Source of the DNA: UBA1014 sp964344035
Lineage (GTDB): Bacteria; SAR324; NAC60-12
NCBI GenBank assembly: GCA_964344035.1
Contig: CAYFLK010000009.1
Coordinates: forward strand, 1-64,000
DNA length: 64,000 bases
Direction of reading: 5' to 3'
Positions 27,431 through 36,590 of this stretch are shown in pieces. The notes under the pieces were generated by a model that ran no database searches, was not told the origin of the DNA, and saw only the letters and a list, made by a program, of their open reading frames with translations. How positions within the stretch are numbered: position 1 is the stretch's first letter; each line of letters opens with the position of its first letter. Made by a program: the position numbers and the translations under genes.

Positions 27431-27505
27431 TGGAGCCTAGGAGCAGGATTGAACTGCCGACCTCTTCCTTACCAAGGAAACGCTCTACCACTGAGCTACC
27501 TAGGC
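27431..27505 (-). tRNA. tRNA-Thr (GGT)
   Basis: Acceptor stem GCCTAGG/CCTAGGC, D-arm AGCTCAGTGGTAGAGC, anticodon loop TTGGTAA with GGT, T-loop AGTTCAATCC, and an encoded CCA. Part of the Thr-Tyr-Thr cluster ahead of rpmG. Confidence 0.95.
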
Positions 27506-27529
27506 CTGATCAGGATTCTCCTTCGTACA

Positions 27530-27615
27530 TGGTGGGGAGAGAAGGATTCGAACCTTCGAAGGCTTCAGCCGTCAGATTTACAGTCTGATCCCGTTGACCA
27601 CTTGGGTATCTCCCC
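27530..27615 (-). tRNA. tRNA-Tyr (GTA)
   Basis: Class II tRNA with long variable arm. Acceptor GGGGAGA/TCTCCCC, anticodon stem-loop CAGACTGTAAATCTG with GTA, T-loop GGTTCGAATCC, and an encoded CCA. Confidence 0.96.
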
Positions 27616-27620
27616 CCAGC

Positions 27621-27696
27621 TGGAGCTGGCAATGGGACTCGAACCCGCAACCTGCTGATTACAAATCAGCTGCTCTACCAATTGAGCTATGCCAGC
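27621..27696 (-). tRNA. tRNA-Thr (TGT)
   Basis: Acceptor GCTGGCA with its pairing TGCCAGC, D-arm AGCTCAATTGGTAGAGC, anticodon stem-loop GCTGATTTGTAATCAGC with TGT, T-loop GGTTCGAGTCC, encoded CCA. First gene of the minus-strand translation block, just downstream of the promoter at 27712-27741. Confidence 0.96.
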
Positions 27697-27711
27697 AAAG
27701 GGCAAACTATA

Positions 27712-27741
27712 TATATAGCGTTAATTCACCTGGTTTGTCAA
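27712..27741 (-). promoter_or_regulatory. Sigma70-type promoter for the tRNA-rpmG-secE-nusG-rpl block
   Basis: On the minus strand a perfect TTGACA (27736-27741) lies 18 bases before TATATA (27712-27717) in an alternating AT stretch. The first tRNA begins about 16 bases further on. Confidence 0.8.
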
Positions 27742-27789
27742 TTTTTTTCTACCACGCAGTTCCAGCCGGAAACAACTCCACGGGTTTGC

Positions 27790-29073
27790 TCAGGCAACGG
27801 CGCGCACCGGTTCAGTATTTTCGGTGTTTTCGTATATTGGAAGCCTAATCTTGTGATCATCACTGAACTGGTAATCCTGAAAAACGTGTTGTGCACTCAA
27901 CAGTTGAAAACTGCCGTCCTCAAGGCGATTGGTTGTGTCTTTCAACCGGTAAACATAGTGTCCGCAGGTCCAGATTTTATAATTGCGGAAATGGGTGCAG
28001 AGGCAGACTTTATCGACGACACTCAAATTTTCTGGATGGTTTTCCAGTTCCCGGTAATAAGCTTCCACATATGCGCAGTGGCCATCCTTATCCAGCACGT
28101 AACCGAAAGCTTCACAATTCGGGCGGATGCCACTGCCGATTCCAGGGGAATACCGTAGCATTCGCATCGGATACCCAGTGGGTGAGAGAGTATTCACCAC
28201 CACGTCCTCGGGTTCAGACTGCAGGTATCCTTGTTTTGCTTTTTCAGGAAGCCCGCATTCTTCGGTAACAGTGAACCGGGTTGCCACCTGCACTGCTCTT
28301 GCACCCATTTCAAGGTATTCCACCGCATCCGATCCGGTAAAGATCCCGCCCGCGGGAATTACCGGTATGTCCAGTCCGTTTTCCTCAAGAAAGCGTAGTA
28401 TTTCGGCAACAATGTCTTTCAACTCATATTCCGCCCAGTCAAGCCCAAACCCCAGATGCCCTCCGGCTAGCGGTCCTTCGACCACAACAAAATCAGGTAA
28501 TCTGCCGGTTTTCGCAGCACGCTTCAGGAATGGACGCAGAGCCCGGATAGATGAAACAATGATCCCAAGTTGTGCATCATGAAACCGCGGGTGATCTTTC
28601 ATCAGTTCAAATGAGCTCAGATGCAGACCCGCGCTGAGGGTAATTCCGTCTATGCCTGCATCCAAAGCAGCGAGAAGCCGCACCTGCAAGGTTTCCCGGG
28701 GTTTGTTCATAGACAGTTTTTCCATGCAGTTGACGAACACCGCGCCCTCCCCCCGCTTGGCTTCCATGGTTTTGCCGACATGGATCCGCTGCGCTTCAGC
28801 GAGTTGATCCAAGTCGAAATGCACGGTGGTTTTATTAGCACTGCCGACGTTTTTTTTATGCGTCTTCAGTTTCTCCTTGACATATTTCGTCTGATAGCGA
28901 CGATCAGTGATTGTAGGGGACATCGCGTCGGAAATGTGTCCTATCCCGCCGAGCCGGGCGGCTTCCAGGGCCAGTTCCGTGGTTGAAATATCAACCCCCA
29001 TCCCTCCAATCATAATCGGTACATATTTTTTCCCACTCAGGGTAAGCCTGAAATCGTCAACCTTACTGCTCAT
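27790..29073 (-). CDS. Nitronate monooxygenase-family FMN protein, 427 aa
   Basis: TIM-barrel flavoprotein of the nitronate monooxygenase/FabK-like family. Seen: N-terminal PIMIGGMGVDIS, the AGGH segment (GPLAGGHLGFGLDW) holding the family's active-site His, and PVIPAGGIFTGSDAVEYLEMGA for phosphate binding of FMN. The C-terminal 90 residues are Cys-rich (CLCTHF, IWTCGHYVY), longer than simple nitronate monooxygenases. The sequence does not resemble PfaD, the enoyl reductase of Pfa synthases, but the family also includes the FabK enoyl-ACP reductase. The gene sits 150 bases after fabI, so a redox role in lipid metabolism is possible. Substrate unknown. Confidence 0.75.
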   Translation of the reverse strand: MSSKVDDFRLTLSGKKYVPIMIGGMGVDISTTELALEAARLGGIGHISDAMSPTITDRRYQTKYVKEKLKTHKKNVGSANKTTVHFDLDQLAEAQRIHVGKTMEAKRGEGAVFVNCMEKLSMNKPRETLQVRLLAALDAGIDGITLSAGLHLSSFELMKDHPRFHDAQLGIIVSSIRALRPFLKRAAKTGRLPDFVVVEGPLAGGHLGFGLDWAEYELKDIVAEILRFLEENGLDIPVIPAGGIFTGSDAVEYLEMGARAVQVATRFTVTEECGLPEKAKQGYLQSEPEDVVVNTLSPTGYPMRMLRYSPGIGSGIRPNCEAFGYVLDKDGHCAYVEAYYRELENHPENLSVVDKVCLCTHFRNYKIWTCGHYVYRLKDTTNRLEDGSFQLLSAQHVFQDYQFSDDHKIRLPIYENTENTEPVRAVA

Positions 29074-29223
29074 GCAAAAGACCGTGTGCGTTTTCTAGAT
29101 TTTATCCTGCATGAAAAAAATACCCCTAAACTCTCTTTTTCTGCATTTATCGAAATTTAACACTTCCAATCTAAAGAACTAAAGATATATATCAGTTTTT
29201 CCATTATTCCGTTTGGACACTTT

Positions 29224-30006
29224 TCAATTGGCCATTATTGAGTAACCGCAATCGACATATATGACCTGCCCGGTGATTGCCGAGGACATGTCGCTGCAAA
29301 GGAAGGCCGCGGTTTTGCCGACTTCCTCCTGGGTTGCAGTGCGTTTCAGCGCTGAATGTTCTCCGGCCACCCGCAGCATTTCCGAAAAATTCCTGATGCC
29401 TGATGCGGAAAGCGTCCGGATCGCACCCGCGGATATCACATTCGCACGAATGTTGTCCGGACCAAGTTCCCGTGCCAGATACCGCACAGAGGATTCCAGC
29501 GCCGCTTTTGCCGGACCCATCACATGATAATTCGGTACTGCAAGGACAGAACCGATGAAACTGATAGTGATGATGCTCCCTCCTCCCCGTGCTTTCATCA
29601 TTGGGATGATCCCTGATGTCAAAGGCAGCAGAGAATAAGCGCTGATCAAATGCGCCCTGGAAAAACCATCCCAGGAGGTCTGGGAAAAAGGGACCTGCAA
29701 ATCCTTCTGATCAGCAAACGCCAGGCTGTGAACAAGAAAATCGATGCCGTCCCATTCATGCTGTAGAGCGGTCATCAAGTTTTCAATGGAATCGGCTTCA
29801 GCAACGTCACATTCATGAATAAAGGTCGCGCCGACATGTTCCCCTAATTTACGCACATTCGCTTCGAATCGTCCCTTGGGGTCATGCAGGTAGGTCAACC
29901 CCAGTTCTGCACCCTGCAGTTGCAGTTGTTCGGCAATCGCCCAGGCGATGCTGCGTTGATTGCCAACTCCAAGAATCAATCCTCTCTTACCTGTTAAATC
30001 ATTCAT
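29224..30006 (-). CDS. fabI: Enoyl-ACP reductase (NADH), FabI
   Basis: Last reduction step of each type II fatty acid elongation cycle, cytosolic. SDR fold: NAD loop GVGNQRSIAWAIAEQL near the start, LVHSLAFADQKDL, and the FabI-type catalytic pair Tyr and Lys in YHVMGPAKAAL (Y-x6-K). I chose the ATG at 30006 because MNDLTGKRGLILG is the usual FabI start; it overlaps the psd stop by eight bases. A start 14 codons upstream would add a tail unlike the family. About 260 residues, typical. Operon with ftsH and psd. Confidence 0.95.
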   Translation of the reverse strand: MNDLTGKRGLILGVGNQRSIAWAIAEQLQLQGAELGLTYLHDPKGRFEANVRKLGEHVGATFIHECDVAEADSIENLMTALQHEWDGIDFLVHSLAFADQKDLQVPFSQTSWDGFSRAHLISAYSLLPLTSGIIPMMKARGGGSIITISFIGSVLAVPNYHVMGPAKAALESSVRYLARELGPDNIRANVISAGAIRTLSASGIRNFSEMLRVAGEHSALKRTATQEEVGKTAAFLCSDMSSAITGQVIYVDCGYSIMAN

Positions 30007-30892
30007 CGCACAGTGTTTCTTCATCATTGGTGATCCGGAACCGTCCAAGCAGTTGTCCGAAACGCACCTCCTGTTCAGGTTGCTGGGGCTCCAGGTTGAT
30101 TTGTCCTGGTGGAAACAGGCAAATCACTGTGGACCCCAGTTCAAAAACTCCAAGTTCCTCACCCCTGCTAATGTGATACGGTTTTTCCAGTGTGATCCTG
30201 GAGGGTCGCACGCGAGGGCGATTTGAAACCCGGTTATGATAGCATACACGAATCCTCCCTACCACTGTAGCTCCAACCTTGATCAAGGCACATTCTCCAT
30301 ACTGTGTAGAAAAATACGTGATCATCCGTTCGTTTCGGGCAAACAGGTTCCGCACATGATTCACACCCAACGGGCTTACCGTCCACAAATCTCCGGGAAT
30401 GACTGCATATTCATGAATAATCCCTTCCACGTGGCTGTGGATGCGGTGATAATTGTGCGGAGCAAGATAAAGAGTAATGAATGTACCTTCTTCATACACT
30501 CGGCTTCTTTTCGGATCAACCAGCAAATCCTCCAATCTGTACTCCAGCCCTTTTGCCTGGATCAAACAACCTTTGTGAATCCTACCGAATTCTCCCACAG
30601 CCCCGTCAACCGGGCAGGAAATTGCTGCAGCTGAATCCACCACGATTCTCGCATCCCTACGGAGCCGGCGGGTAAAAAACTCATTAAATGTACGGTATCC
30701 GCCTTCAGGCTGGAGGGCTTCCTCTAGATTAACCCGAAAGCCCAGGCAAAACAGTTTGATCAGAGGGTCAAGGAGAAAACGGGGTAGTGCCAAGTCAGCC
30801 ACCCAACCGCATGCCCGGCTGAACAGGTTTCGAGGCAGCGCCCACAGAAAATATAACGCTGGAGGGTGGCCGAACCCCGGAAAAGCCATCAA
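29999..30892 (-). CDS. psd: Phosphatidylserine decarboxylase
   Basis: Converts phosphatidylserine to phosphatidylethanolamine at the inner membrane. The proenzyme cleaves itself at LGST, seen near the C-terminus in FELGSTVICLFP, creating the pyruvoyl cofactor. Other signatures: FNEFFTRRL near residue 70, PVDGAVGEFG, and LAPHNYHRIHSHVEG with catalytic His residues. 297 residues, normal. Start overlaps the ftsH stop and its stop overlaps the fabI start, so the three genes are coupled. Confidence 0.96.
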   Translation of the reverse strand: MMAFPGFGHPPALYFLWALPRNLFSRACGWVADLALPRFLLDPLIKLFCLGFRVNLEEALQPEGGYRTFNEFFTRRLRRDARIVVDSAAAISCPVDGAVGEFGRIHKGCLIQAKGLEYRLEDLLVDPKRSRVYEEGTFITLYLAPHNYHRIHSHVEGIIHEYAVIPGDLWTVSPLGVNHVRNLFARNERMITYFSTQYGECALIKVGATVVGRIRVCYHNRVSNRPRVRPSRITLEKPYHISRGEELGVFELGSTVICLFPPGQINLEPQQPEQEVRFGQLLGRFRITNDEETLCDE

Positions 30893-32721
30893 CCTTCGGT
30901 CTGCGGAATTCCCGGGTTCATCTCTTCCAGCAGCTTGACAATCCGGGATCCCTCGATGGTTTCTTCCTTAAGGAGGACTTCGGCAATACGATGGAGAGTT
31001 TTCTTGTTTTCCCTCAGCAGTTTCTTCGCTTTGGCGTAATGTGCTTTTATCGTCCGACGCATTTCCTTGTCGATTTCGATGGCGGTATCCTCACTGTATT
31101 CTCGCTCCTTCCCGATATCACGCCCGAAAACATGCTGCTGGTCGTCGCTTCCCAAAACTATCGGGCCGAGAGAATCGCTCATCCCCCAGCGACAGATCAT
31201 GTTCCGTGCGGTATCAGTCGCCTGCTGGATATCGTTGCTGGCGCCGGTGGTGATTTCACTGAAAATCAGTTCCTCCGCCGCACGCCCCCCCATGGCGATT
31301 GTAATCCGACTGTCCAAGTATTCCCGGTCAAACGAATGGTTGTCATTTTCAGGAAGATATGCTGTCAACCCCATTGCCCTGCCGCGGGGTACAATCGTCA
31401 CTTTGTGTATAGGGTCCGATTGTGGAAGCAATGCGGCAACAAGGGCATGCCCGGCTTCATGATAGGCTGTGCTCTTTTTTTCCTTGTCTGACATTACCAT
31501 CGATTTACGTTCCGGACCCATCATCACCTTGTCTCGGGCCCATTCGAAATCCACCAGTGTCAAAGCGGTTTTGTTGTGACGCGCCGCCCCGAGTGCGGCT
31601 TCGTTTACCAGGTTTTTCAAATCCGCACCGGAAAACCCTGGAGTGCCGCGCGCAATGACCTTGAGATCGACGTTTTCCGCCATCTGCACTTTTGCGGCAT
31701 GGATTTTTAGGATTTCTTCCCGTCCTCGCACATCAGGCAGTGGAACATGTACCTGCCTGTCAAAACGTCCGGGCCTCAACAATGCCGGGTCAAGGACATC
31801 CGGACGGTTTGTGGCGGCGATGATGATCACTCCTTCCGTTGCGTCAAAACCATCCATTTCAACCAGCAGCTGGTTCAGGGTCTGTTCCCGTTCGTCATTG
31901 CCGCTACCTAGACCGGCCCCACGGCTGCGCCCGACCGCATCGATTTCATCGATGAAAAGTATGCACGGTGCGTTGCGCCTTCCTTCATCAAAGAGGTCCC
32001 GCACCCGGCTTGCGCCTATGCCGACAAACATCTCCACAAAATCCGATCCGCTCATGCTGAAAAAAGGTACTCCGGCTTCTCCGGCAACAGCCTTGGCCAG
32101 CAGTGTCTTGCCTGTACCGGGAGGGCCGGACATCAGCATCCCTTTGGGGATACGTCCCCCCAGCTTCCGGAATTTGGAGGGATCCTTGAGAAATTCAATC
32201 GTCTCTTCGAGGTCTTCCTTGGCTTCTTCGACTCCTGCGACATCTTTGAAGGTAATTTCCATTTTCTCCGGCTCCGTGCGCCGTGCACGGTTACGCCCCA
32301 ATGAAAAGATGCGGCCTCCGCTGAATCCCTGCATGCGACGCATCAGGAAAATCCAGATCCCGAAAATCAACAGGAAAGGCCCCCAGTGAATCAACAGGTT
32401 CAGATACCAGGGCATCCCTTGTTCCGGGATGTAATTGATCTGGACCTGAAAATGCCTGAGAAAATCAATCAGGCTGGGATCATTGCTCGGCACATATGTG
32501 CGGTAGGCCATACCATCCTGGGTGAAACCTTCGATCTTGTCGTCCCCCACAAACTGGGCGCTGATCACTTCACCTCCAGCAACCATATTTTTGAAATCGC
32601 TGTAGATCAATTCACGCCCGGGCTGACGCCCCGCGCCGCCTCCACTGAACATGTTGAGCAGGAAAAAGGCCAGCACAAGGAGACTGAGGACAATCAGAAT
32701 GTTTTCATTTTTCCAGTTCAT
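30889..32721 (-). CDS. ftsH: ATP-dependent zinc metalloprotease FtsH
   Basis: Membrane-anchored AAA protease that degrades misfolded membrane proteins and regulatory proteins. 610 residues: N-terminal membrane span, periplasmic domain, second span (NLLIHWGPFLLIFGIWIFLM), AAA module with Walker A GPPGTGKTLLAKA, Walker B CILFIDEIDAVGR and SRH region ATNRPDVLDPALLRPGRFDR, then the zinc site HEAGH in AYHEAGHALVAALL. First gene of the ftsH-psd-fabI unit, divergent from the MATE gene across 287 bases. Confidence 0.98.
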   Translation of the reverse strand: MNWKNENILIVLSLLVLAFFLLNMFSGGGAGRQPGRELIYSDFKNMVAGGEVISAQFVGDDKIEGFTQDGMAYRTYVPSNDPSLIDFLRHFQVQINYIPEQGMPWYLNLLIHWGPFLLIFGIWIFLMRRMQGFSGGRIFSLGRNRARRTEPEKMEITFKDVAGVEEAKEDLEETIEFLKDPSKFRKLGGRIPKGMLMSGPPGTGKTLLAKAVAGEAGVPFFSMSGSDFVEMFVGIGASRVRDLFDEGRRNAPCILFIDEIDAVGRSRGAGLGSGNDEREQTLNQLLVEMDGFDATEGVIIIAATNRPDVLDPALLRPGRFDRQVHVPLPDVRGREEILKIHAAKVQMAENVDLKVIARGTPGFSGADLKNLVNEAALGAARHNKTALTLVDFEWARDKVMMGPERKSMVMSDKEKKSTAYHEAGHALVAALLPQSDPIHKVTIVPRGRAMGLTAYLPENDNHSFDREYLDSRITIAMGGRAAEELIFSEITTGASNDIQQATDTARNMICRWGMSDSLGPIVLGSDDQQHVFGRDIGKEREYSEDTAIEIDKEMRRTIKAHYAKAKKLLRENKKTLHRIAEVLLKEETIEGSRIVKLLEEMNPGIPQTEG

Positions 32722-33008
32722 TTTTTCACTTTAATATTTCTTCCGTCAGAGCTGTCGAAACCACAGAAACTGGGTGAAACTACAGCGAGTGATGACATCC
32801 CAGTTTAAGAACCTGTTTGCCAGTTGCTACATATTAACATACAATACATGTGAACTGTAATCCACTAATTCTCGTTATGCACTGGCATCATTTCCATCAA
32901 TTTCCTTAAAAAAAATCAACCCGCGCCCAAACACTCAAATTGCAACGTGATGAATGTGTGGGTGTACTCAACCCCTACCCTTAACATACCCGCCAAGTTT
33001 ATGATTCC

Positions 33009-34442
33009 TTGTATGAACATCTCTTTCAGACCATGCAAGGGCGCCCTTTGAGGAAACGCTGGAATGCCCCACTGAAACGTTTCCGCCGGGAATCCGCGGC
33101 AACTCTGCAACTCGGACTGCCGGTGGTCGTAGCACAACTGCTTCAGTTGTCGATGCAGTTTGTCGATACGGTTATGGCCGGACAAATCAGCGCAGCCGAC
33201 CTTGCCGCCCTGGCCATCGCCTCAGCGCTGTTCCATCCGGTTTATCTGTTCATGATCGGCATTCTGATGGCGATCACTCCCATTATGGCACAACTGAAAG
33301 GGGAACGGCAGCATCAACGAATTGGACTGATCGTCCTGCAAGGATTGTGGCTCAGCCTGATGTTGGCTATCCCGATGATATTTCTGCTTCCGAATTTCGA
33401 ACCGCTGATGGCCTGGATGGGATATGAACCACGGGTTTCCGAAATTGCCGACGGTTATCTCGAAGCTATTTGCTGGGGCGCGCCGGCATCGCTGGTTTTT
33501 GCCGTGCTCAGGCACTCAAACGAAGGGCTGGGGATCACCCGTCCAAATATGTATTTTCACCTGCTGGGACTGGCGCTCAACATCTTGGGCAACTACACCC
33601 TCATGTTCGGGCATTTCGGTTTCCCGGCGCTTGGTGCTGTAGGGGCCGGGTGGACCACGAGCATTGTATGGAACATGATGGTATTTGGCATGCTTGTTTT
33701 CTGCCTGTTCAATCCTGGCTTCGGGAACCTGCGCAAATTTACTTCGTTCCGGTTTCCCTCAAAAAAACCGATTCAAGAAATTCTACGGGTGGGACTACCC
33801 AACGGGTTTTCAACCGCAACCGAAGTAGGTTTGTTTGCGGTTGTCGCTTTAATGATGGGCACCCTGGGCGCCACCAGCATGGCGGCGCATCAAATTGCCA
33901 TTAATGTGGCGGCTTTAACCTTTATGATTCCCCTGGGACTATCCACGGCCATCACAGCGCGCGTAGGTTTGGCGATGGGGCGGGGAAAAATCCGGCAGGC
34001 CCGCAACCTCGGTTTTTCGGGAACCCTACTTTGCGCACTTATTATGGCAGGAACCGCCTGCATGTATATTTCTGTTCCGCATTGGATTGTTGGTTTTTAC
34101 ACCAATGTTCCCGCTGTAGCCGGACTGGCTGAGGACCTGATCTTTATGGCAGCAGTCTTTCAGTTGTCAGACGGCCTACAAGTCGGGGCGCTGGGGGCCC
34201 TGCGCGGATTGAAAGATACCCGGGTCCCTTTTCTGTTCAACCTTGTTTCTTACTGGATCTTTGGACTCCCGGTCGCTTTTCTCTTCGGGGTACGTTGGGA
34301 ATACGGACCCTCAGGAATGTGGGTTGGACTGATTGCCGGACTGACAGTCGCCGCAGTTCTTCACAACTCGAGATTTCACCTTCTGACAAGGAGATTGATC
34401 GATCGATCCGGGACCGTTTTCCCTCGGGTTCGAGTCACCTGA
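33009..34442 (+). CDS. MATE-family multidrug exporter
   Basis: About 477 residues and roughly twelve membrane segments, typical of NorM-type Na+ or H+ driven exporters: LQLGLPVVVAQLLQLSMQFVDTVM opens the first half and LRVGLPNGFSTATEVGLFAVV opens the homologous second half. The frame can start at TTG 33009 or ATG 33033 (MQGRPLRKRW); neither has a strong ribosome site. Stand-alone gene, divergent from ftsH. Substrate cannot be told from sequence. Confidence 0.9.
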   Translation: MYEHLFQTMQGRPLRKRWNAPLKRFRRESAATLQLGLPVVVAQLLQLSMQFVDTVMAGQISAADLAALAIASALFHPVYLFMIGILMAITPIMAQLKGERQHQRIGLIVLQGLWLSLMLAIPMIFLLPNFEPLMAWMGYEPRVSEIADGYLEAICWGAPASLVFAVLRHSNEGLGITRPNMYFHLLGLALNILGNYTLMFGHFGFPALGAVGAGWTTSIVWNMMVFGMLVFCLFNPGFGNLRKFTSFRFPSKKPIQEILRVGLPNGFSTATEVGLFAVVALMMGTLGATSMAAHQIAINVAALTFMIPLGLSTAITARVGLAMGRGKIRQARNLGFSGTLLCALIMAGTACMYISVPHWIVGFYTNVPAVAGLAEDLIFMAAVFQLSDGLQVGALGALRGLKDTRVPFLFNLVSYWIFGLPVAFLFGVRWEYGPSGMWVGLIAGLTVAAVLHNSRFHLLTRRLIDRSGTVFPRVRVT

Positions 34443-34926
34443 ACCGTTTTCACGATGGAAGACGACCGTGTGCGAAACAGAAAATCCAAGCTCGAAAATT
34501 GAAATATAAGACACAATTTTGCTTGTGTAACAAAACTACTTCCCTGGAATAAAAATCAATGCAGGACTACTTTCTTCATCTTCCTGAAATGTATCGTGAA
34601 TTTCTATTCTTTGATTCGCTATATTTAAAAAGAAGTCAATTCCGGAACACTCCAATGCAATTTTTTTTAATTACCAAATCAATATCTTGCCTCTATACAA
34701 CTGAAATATTTATTGAAGATTTTTCTTGCCAGAAGCCAGCGATGCTATCATAGTACTGCCTTGTCGAACCAGGCAATGAGATTTCCCACCCAGTCACGTC
34801 TAAGTGCCCGGAGGGATGTCAAAGGGGGGGGGTTGTGACAAATATGTAGTTTTTGGAACCATATTTGCTTTATCTGAGACAGAAGTCCTCCCCCTTATAC
34901 ATTCATCAACGGGTTTCTAAACAGCC
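34443..34926. other. Intergenic region before the flagellar genes
   Basis: About 480 bases, AT-rich in 34500-34700, with a nine-G run near 34824-34832 and no convincing gene. It presumably holds the promoter of the fliF operon; no clear sigma54 or sigma28 box was found by eye. Confidence 0.45.
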
Positions 34927-36540
34927 ATGGCCGAACAAGCCAACCTCATTTCGGATGTACGTCTTCAATTCCAGGATTTTTTCGGATCCCTGACCCTTGG
35001 CAAACGGATCACCATCCTGGCTGCCCTGGGAGTAATTCTCGCAGGTATGGTGAGCCTGATCTTCATCGCCAACCGACCTGCATGGTCGCCGTTATATTCC
35101 AATCTTGATCCTGGCGACGCAGCCAAAATCGTTGAGAAACTCCAGGAAAACCAGATTGCCAATCTGCTCGCACCCGGAGGTCGAACCATCATGGTCGAGC
35201 CACACTTAGTGGACCAGGCACGCTTAACACTGGCCCGTGAAAGGGTCACACCCGGCAGCGGTGTAGGATTCATGGATTTGTTCGCCACACCCAGCCTGGG
35301 AGAAACAGAATTTCAACAGCAGGTTAAATTCAGGGTCGCACAGGAAGGTGAATTAGCCCGTTTGATCACCTCCCTGGATGCGATTCGCGCCGCCAAGGTT
35401 TCTCTCGCACTCCCACAAAAAACCCTGTTTTCCGATGCACAGCAGGAACCGAGCGCATCTGTGGCTCTTAATCTGGCGAGCAACGATATTTCCCGTGACC
35501 AGGTCGAAACGGTAGTGCACCTTGTGGCAGGGGCGGTAGAAGGGTTGAGTCCACGCAAAGTGAGTGTCACCGATCAGACCGGGCGTTTGCTCAGCGCCGG
35601 TATGGAAAGCGACCGCGCCAGCGGCAACATGGATGATAATTATGTTTACAAACGGCGGTTTGAAAAAGAACTGAGTGAAAACATCATCGGACAACTGGAG
35701 GAGGTGGTCGGGCAGAACCGGGTCAAAGTCAACGTCTCGGCGACGCTGCGTTTTGACCATCAGACAATCAAGGAACAGCTCATCGATCCGGACCAGACAA
35801 GCGTGGTCAGCGAACAATCGATCGATGAATCATCAACCGGTTCCCGCTCAATTCCGGTCGGTCCCGCCGGAGTAACGACCAATCTCCCGGAAGCCACTGG
35901 ACGTGAAGCAGCAACAGTTTCCGAGTTCAACAAAAAAAACGCCACCAAGAATTATGAATCCTCCCGCCGTGAAGTGTTCAAAGAAAGTGCTGTGGGAGAA
36001 GTTATGCGTCTCAGTGTTTCCGTGTTGCTTGACAACAAACGCCCACAGATACTTGACGAGGACGGCAATTTCCTCGGCCGCGACAACATCCGCTGGACGG
36101 AGGCAGAGAAAGAAATCATCAACGGACTGGTGAAAGCAGCGATGGGTTTCGATCAGGCCCGGGGAGATACTATTTTCGTTGGGAACATGCCTTTCGAAAA
36201 AGCGGCTGAACAAGACAAGACACTGGAAATCGAACAGGCGCGAATACAAAACCAGTTTATCCTGGACGTTGTGCGTTATGTCTCTCTTGGAATCGCCATT
36301 GTCGCATTGATAATGCTCGTCATCCGCCCGATGGTGCAGCGGCTGGCATCCAAACCGGCCGATCTTGATCTGTTGATGGGACTCCCGGCAACCATTGGAG
36401 AACTTGAAGGGGAGGAACTGGAGATTCCGACTGAACGTGAATCGGGAATTCCACCGCGGGAAAAAATACTCGACATTGCCAAACAGGATCCCCTCAAAAC
36501 CGCCTCCCTTGTCCGATCATGGCTGCGCGAAAAGGGATGA
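34927..36540 (+). CDS. fliF: Flagellar MS-ring protein FliF
   Basis: Forms the membrane ring on which the flagellar motor is assembled. 537 residues with the expected plan: N-terminal span (ILAALGVILAGMVSLIFIA), secretin-like ring-building motifs (YSNLDPGDAAKIVEKL; GSGVGFMDLFATPSLGETEFQ; LPQKTLFSDAQQEPSASVAL), a less conserved insertion, a second span (YVSLGIAIVALIMLVIRPMV) and a cytosolic tail that normally binds FliG. The next gene is fliH, not fliG, which is unusual. Confidence 0.96.
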   Translation: MAEQANLISDVRLQFQDFFGSLTLGKRITILAALGVILAGMVSLIFIANRPAWSPLYSNLDPGDAAKIVEKLQENQIANLLAPGGRTIMVEPHLVDQARLTLARERVTPGSGVGFMDLFATPSLGETEFQQQVKFRVAQEGELARLITSLDAIRAAKVSLALPQKTLFSDAQQEPSASVALNLASNDISRDQVETVVHLVAGAVEGLSPRKVSVTDQTGRLLSAGMESDRASGNMDDNYVYKRRFEKELSENIIGQLEEVVGQNRVKVNVSATLRFDHQTIKEQLIDPDQTSVVSEQSIDESSTGSRSIPVGPAGVTTNLPEATGREAATVSEFNKKNATKNYESSRREVFKESAVGEVMRLSVSVLLDNKRPQILDEDGNFLGRDNIRWTEAEKEIINGLVKAAMGFDQARGDTIFVGNMPFEKAAEQDKTLEIEQARIQNQFILDVVRYVSLGIAIVALIMLVIRPMVQRLASKPADLDLLMGLPATIGELEGEELEIPTERESGIPPREKILDIAKQDPLKTASLVRSWLREKG

Positions 36541-36590
36541 TCCGCGTTTGAGTGGATTTACGCTAATCCACTTGCTTATACACTTATTCG

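Noticed and set aside
27790..29073. PfaD enoyl reductase
   Set aside because: Shorter than PfaD and lacking its N-terminal domain and motifs; it only shares the wider FMN family.
34824..34832. Nine-G run before fliF
   Set aside because: Could be a phase-variable tract but it is far from the start codon and not placed between promoter boxes that I can identify.
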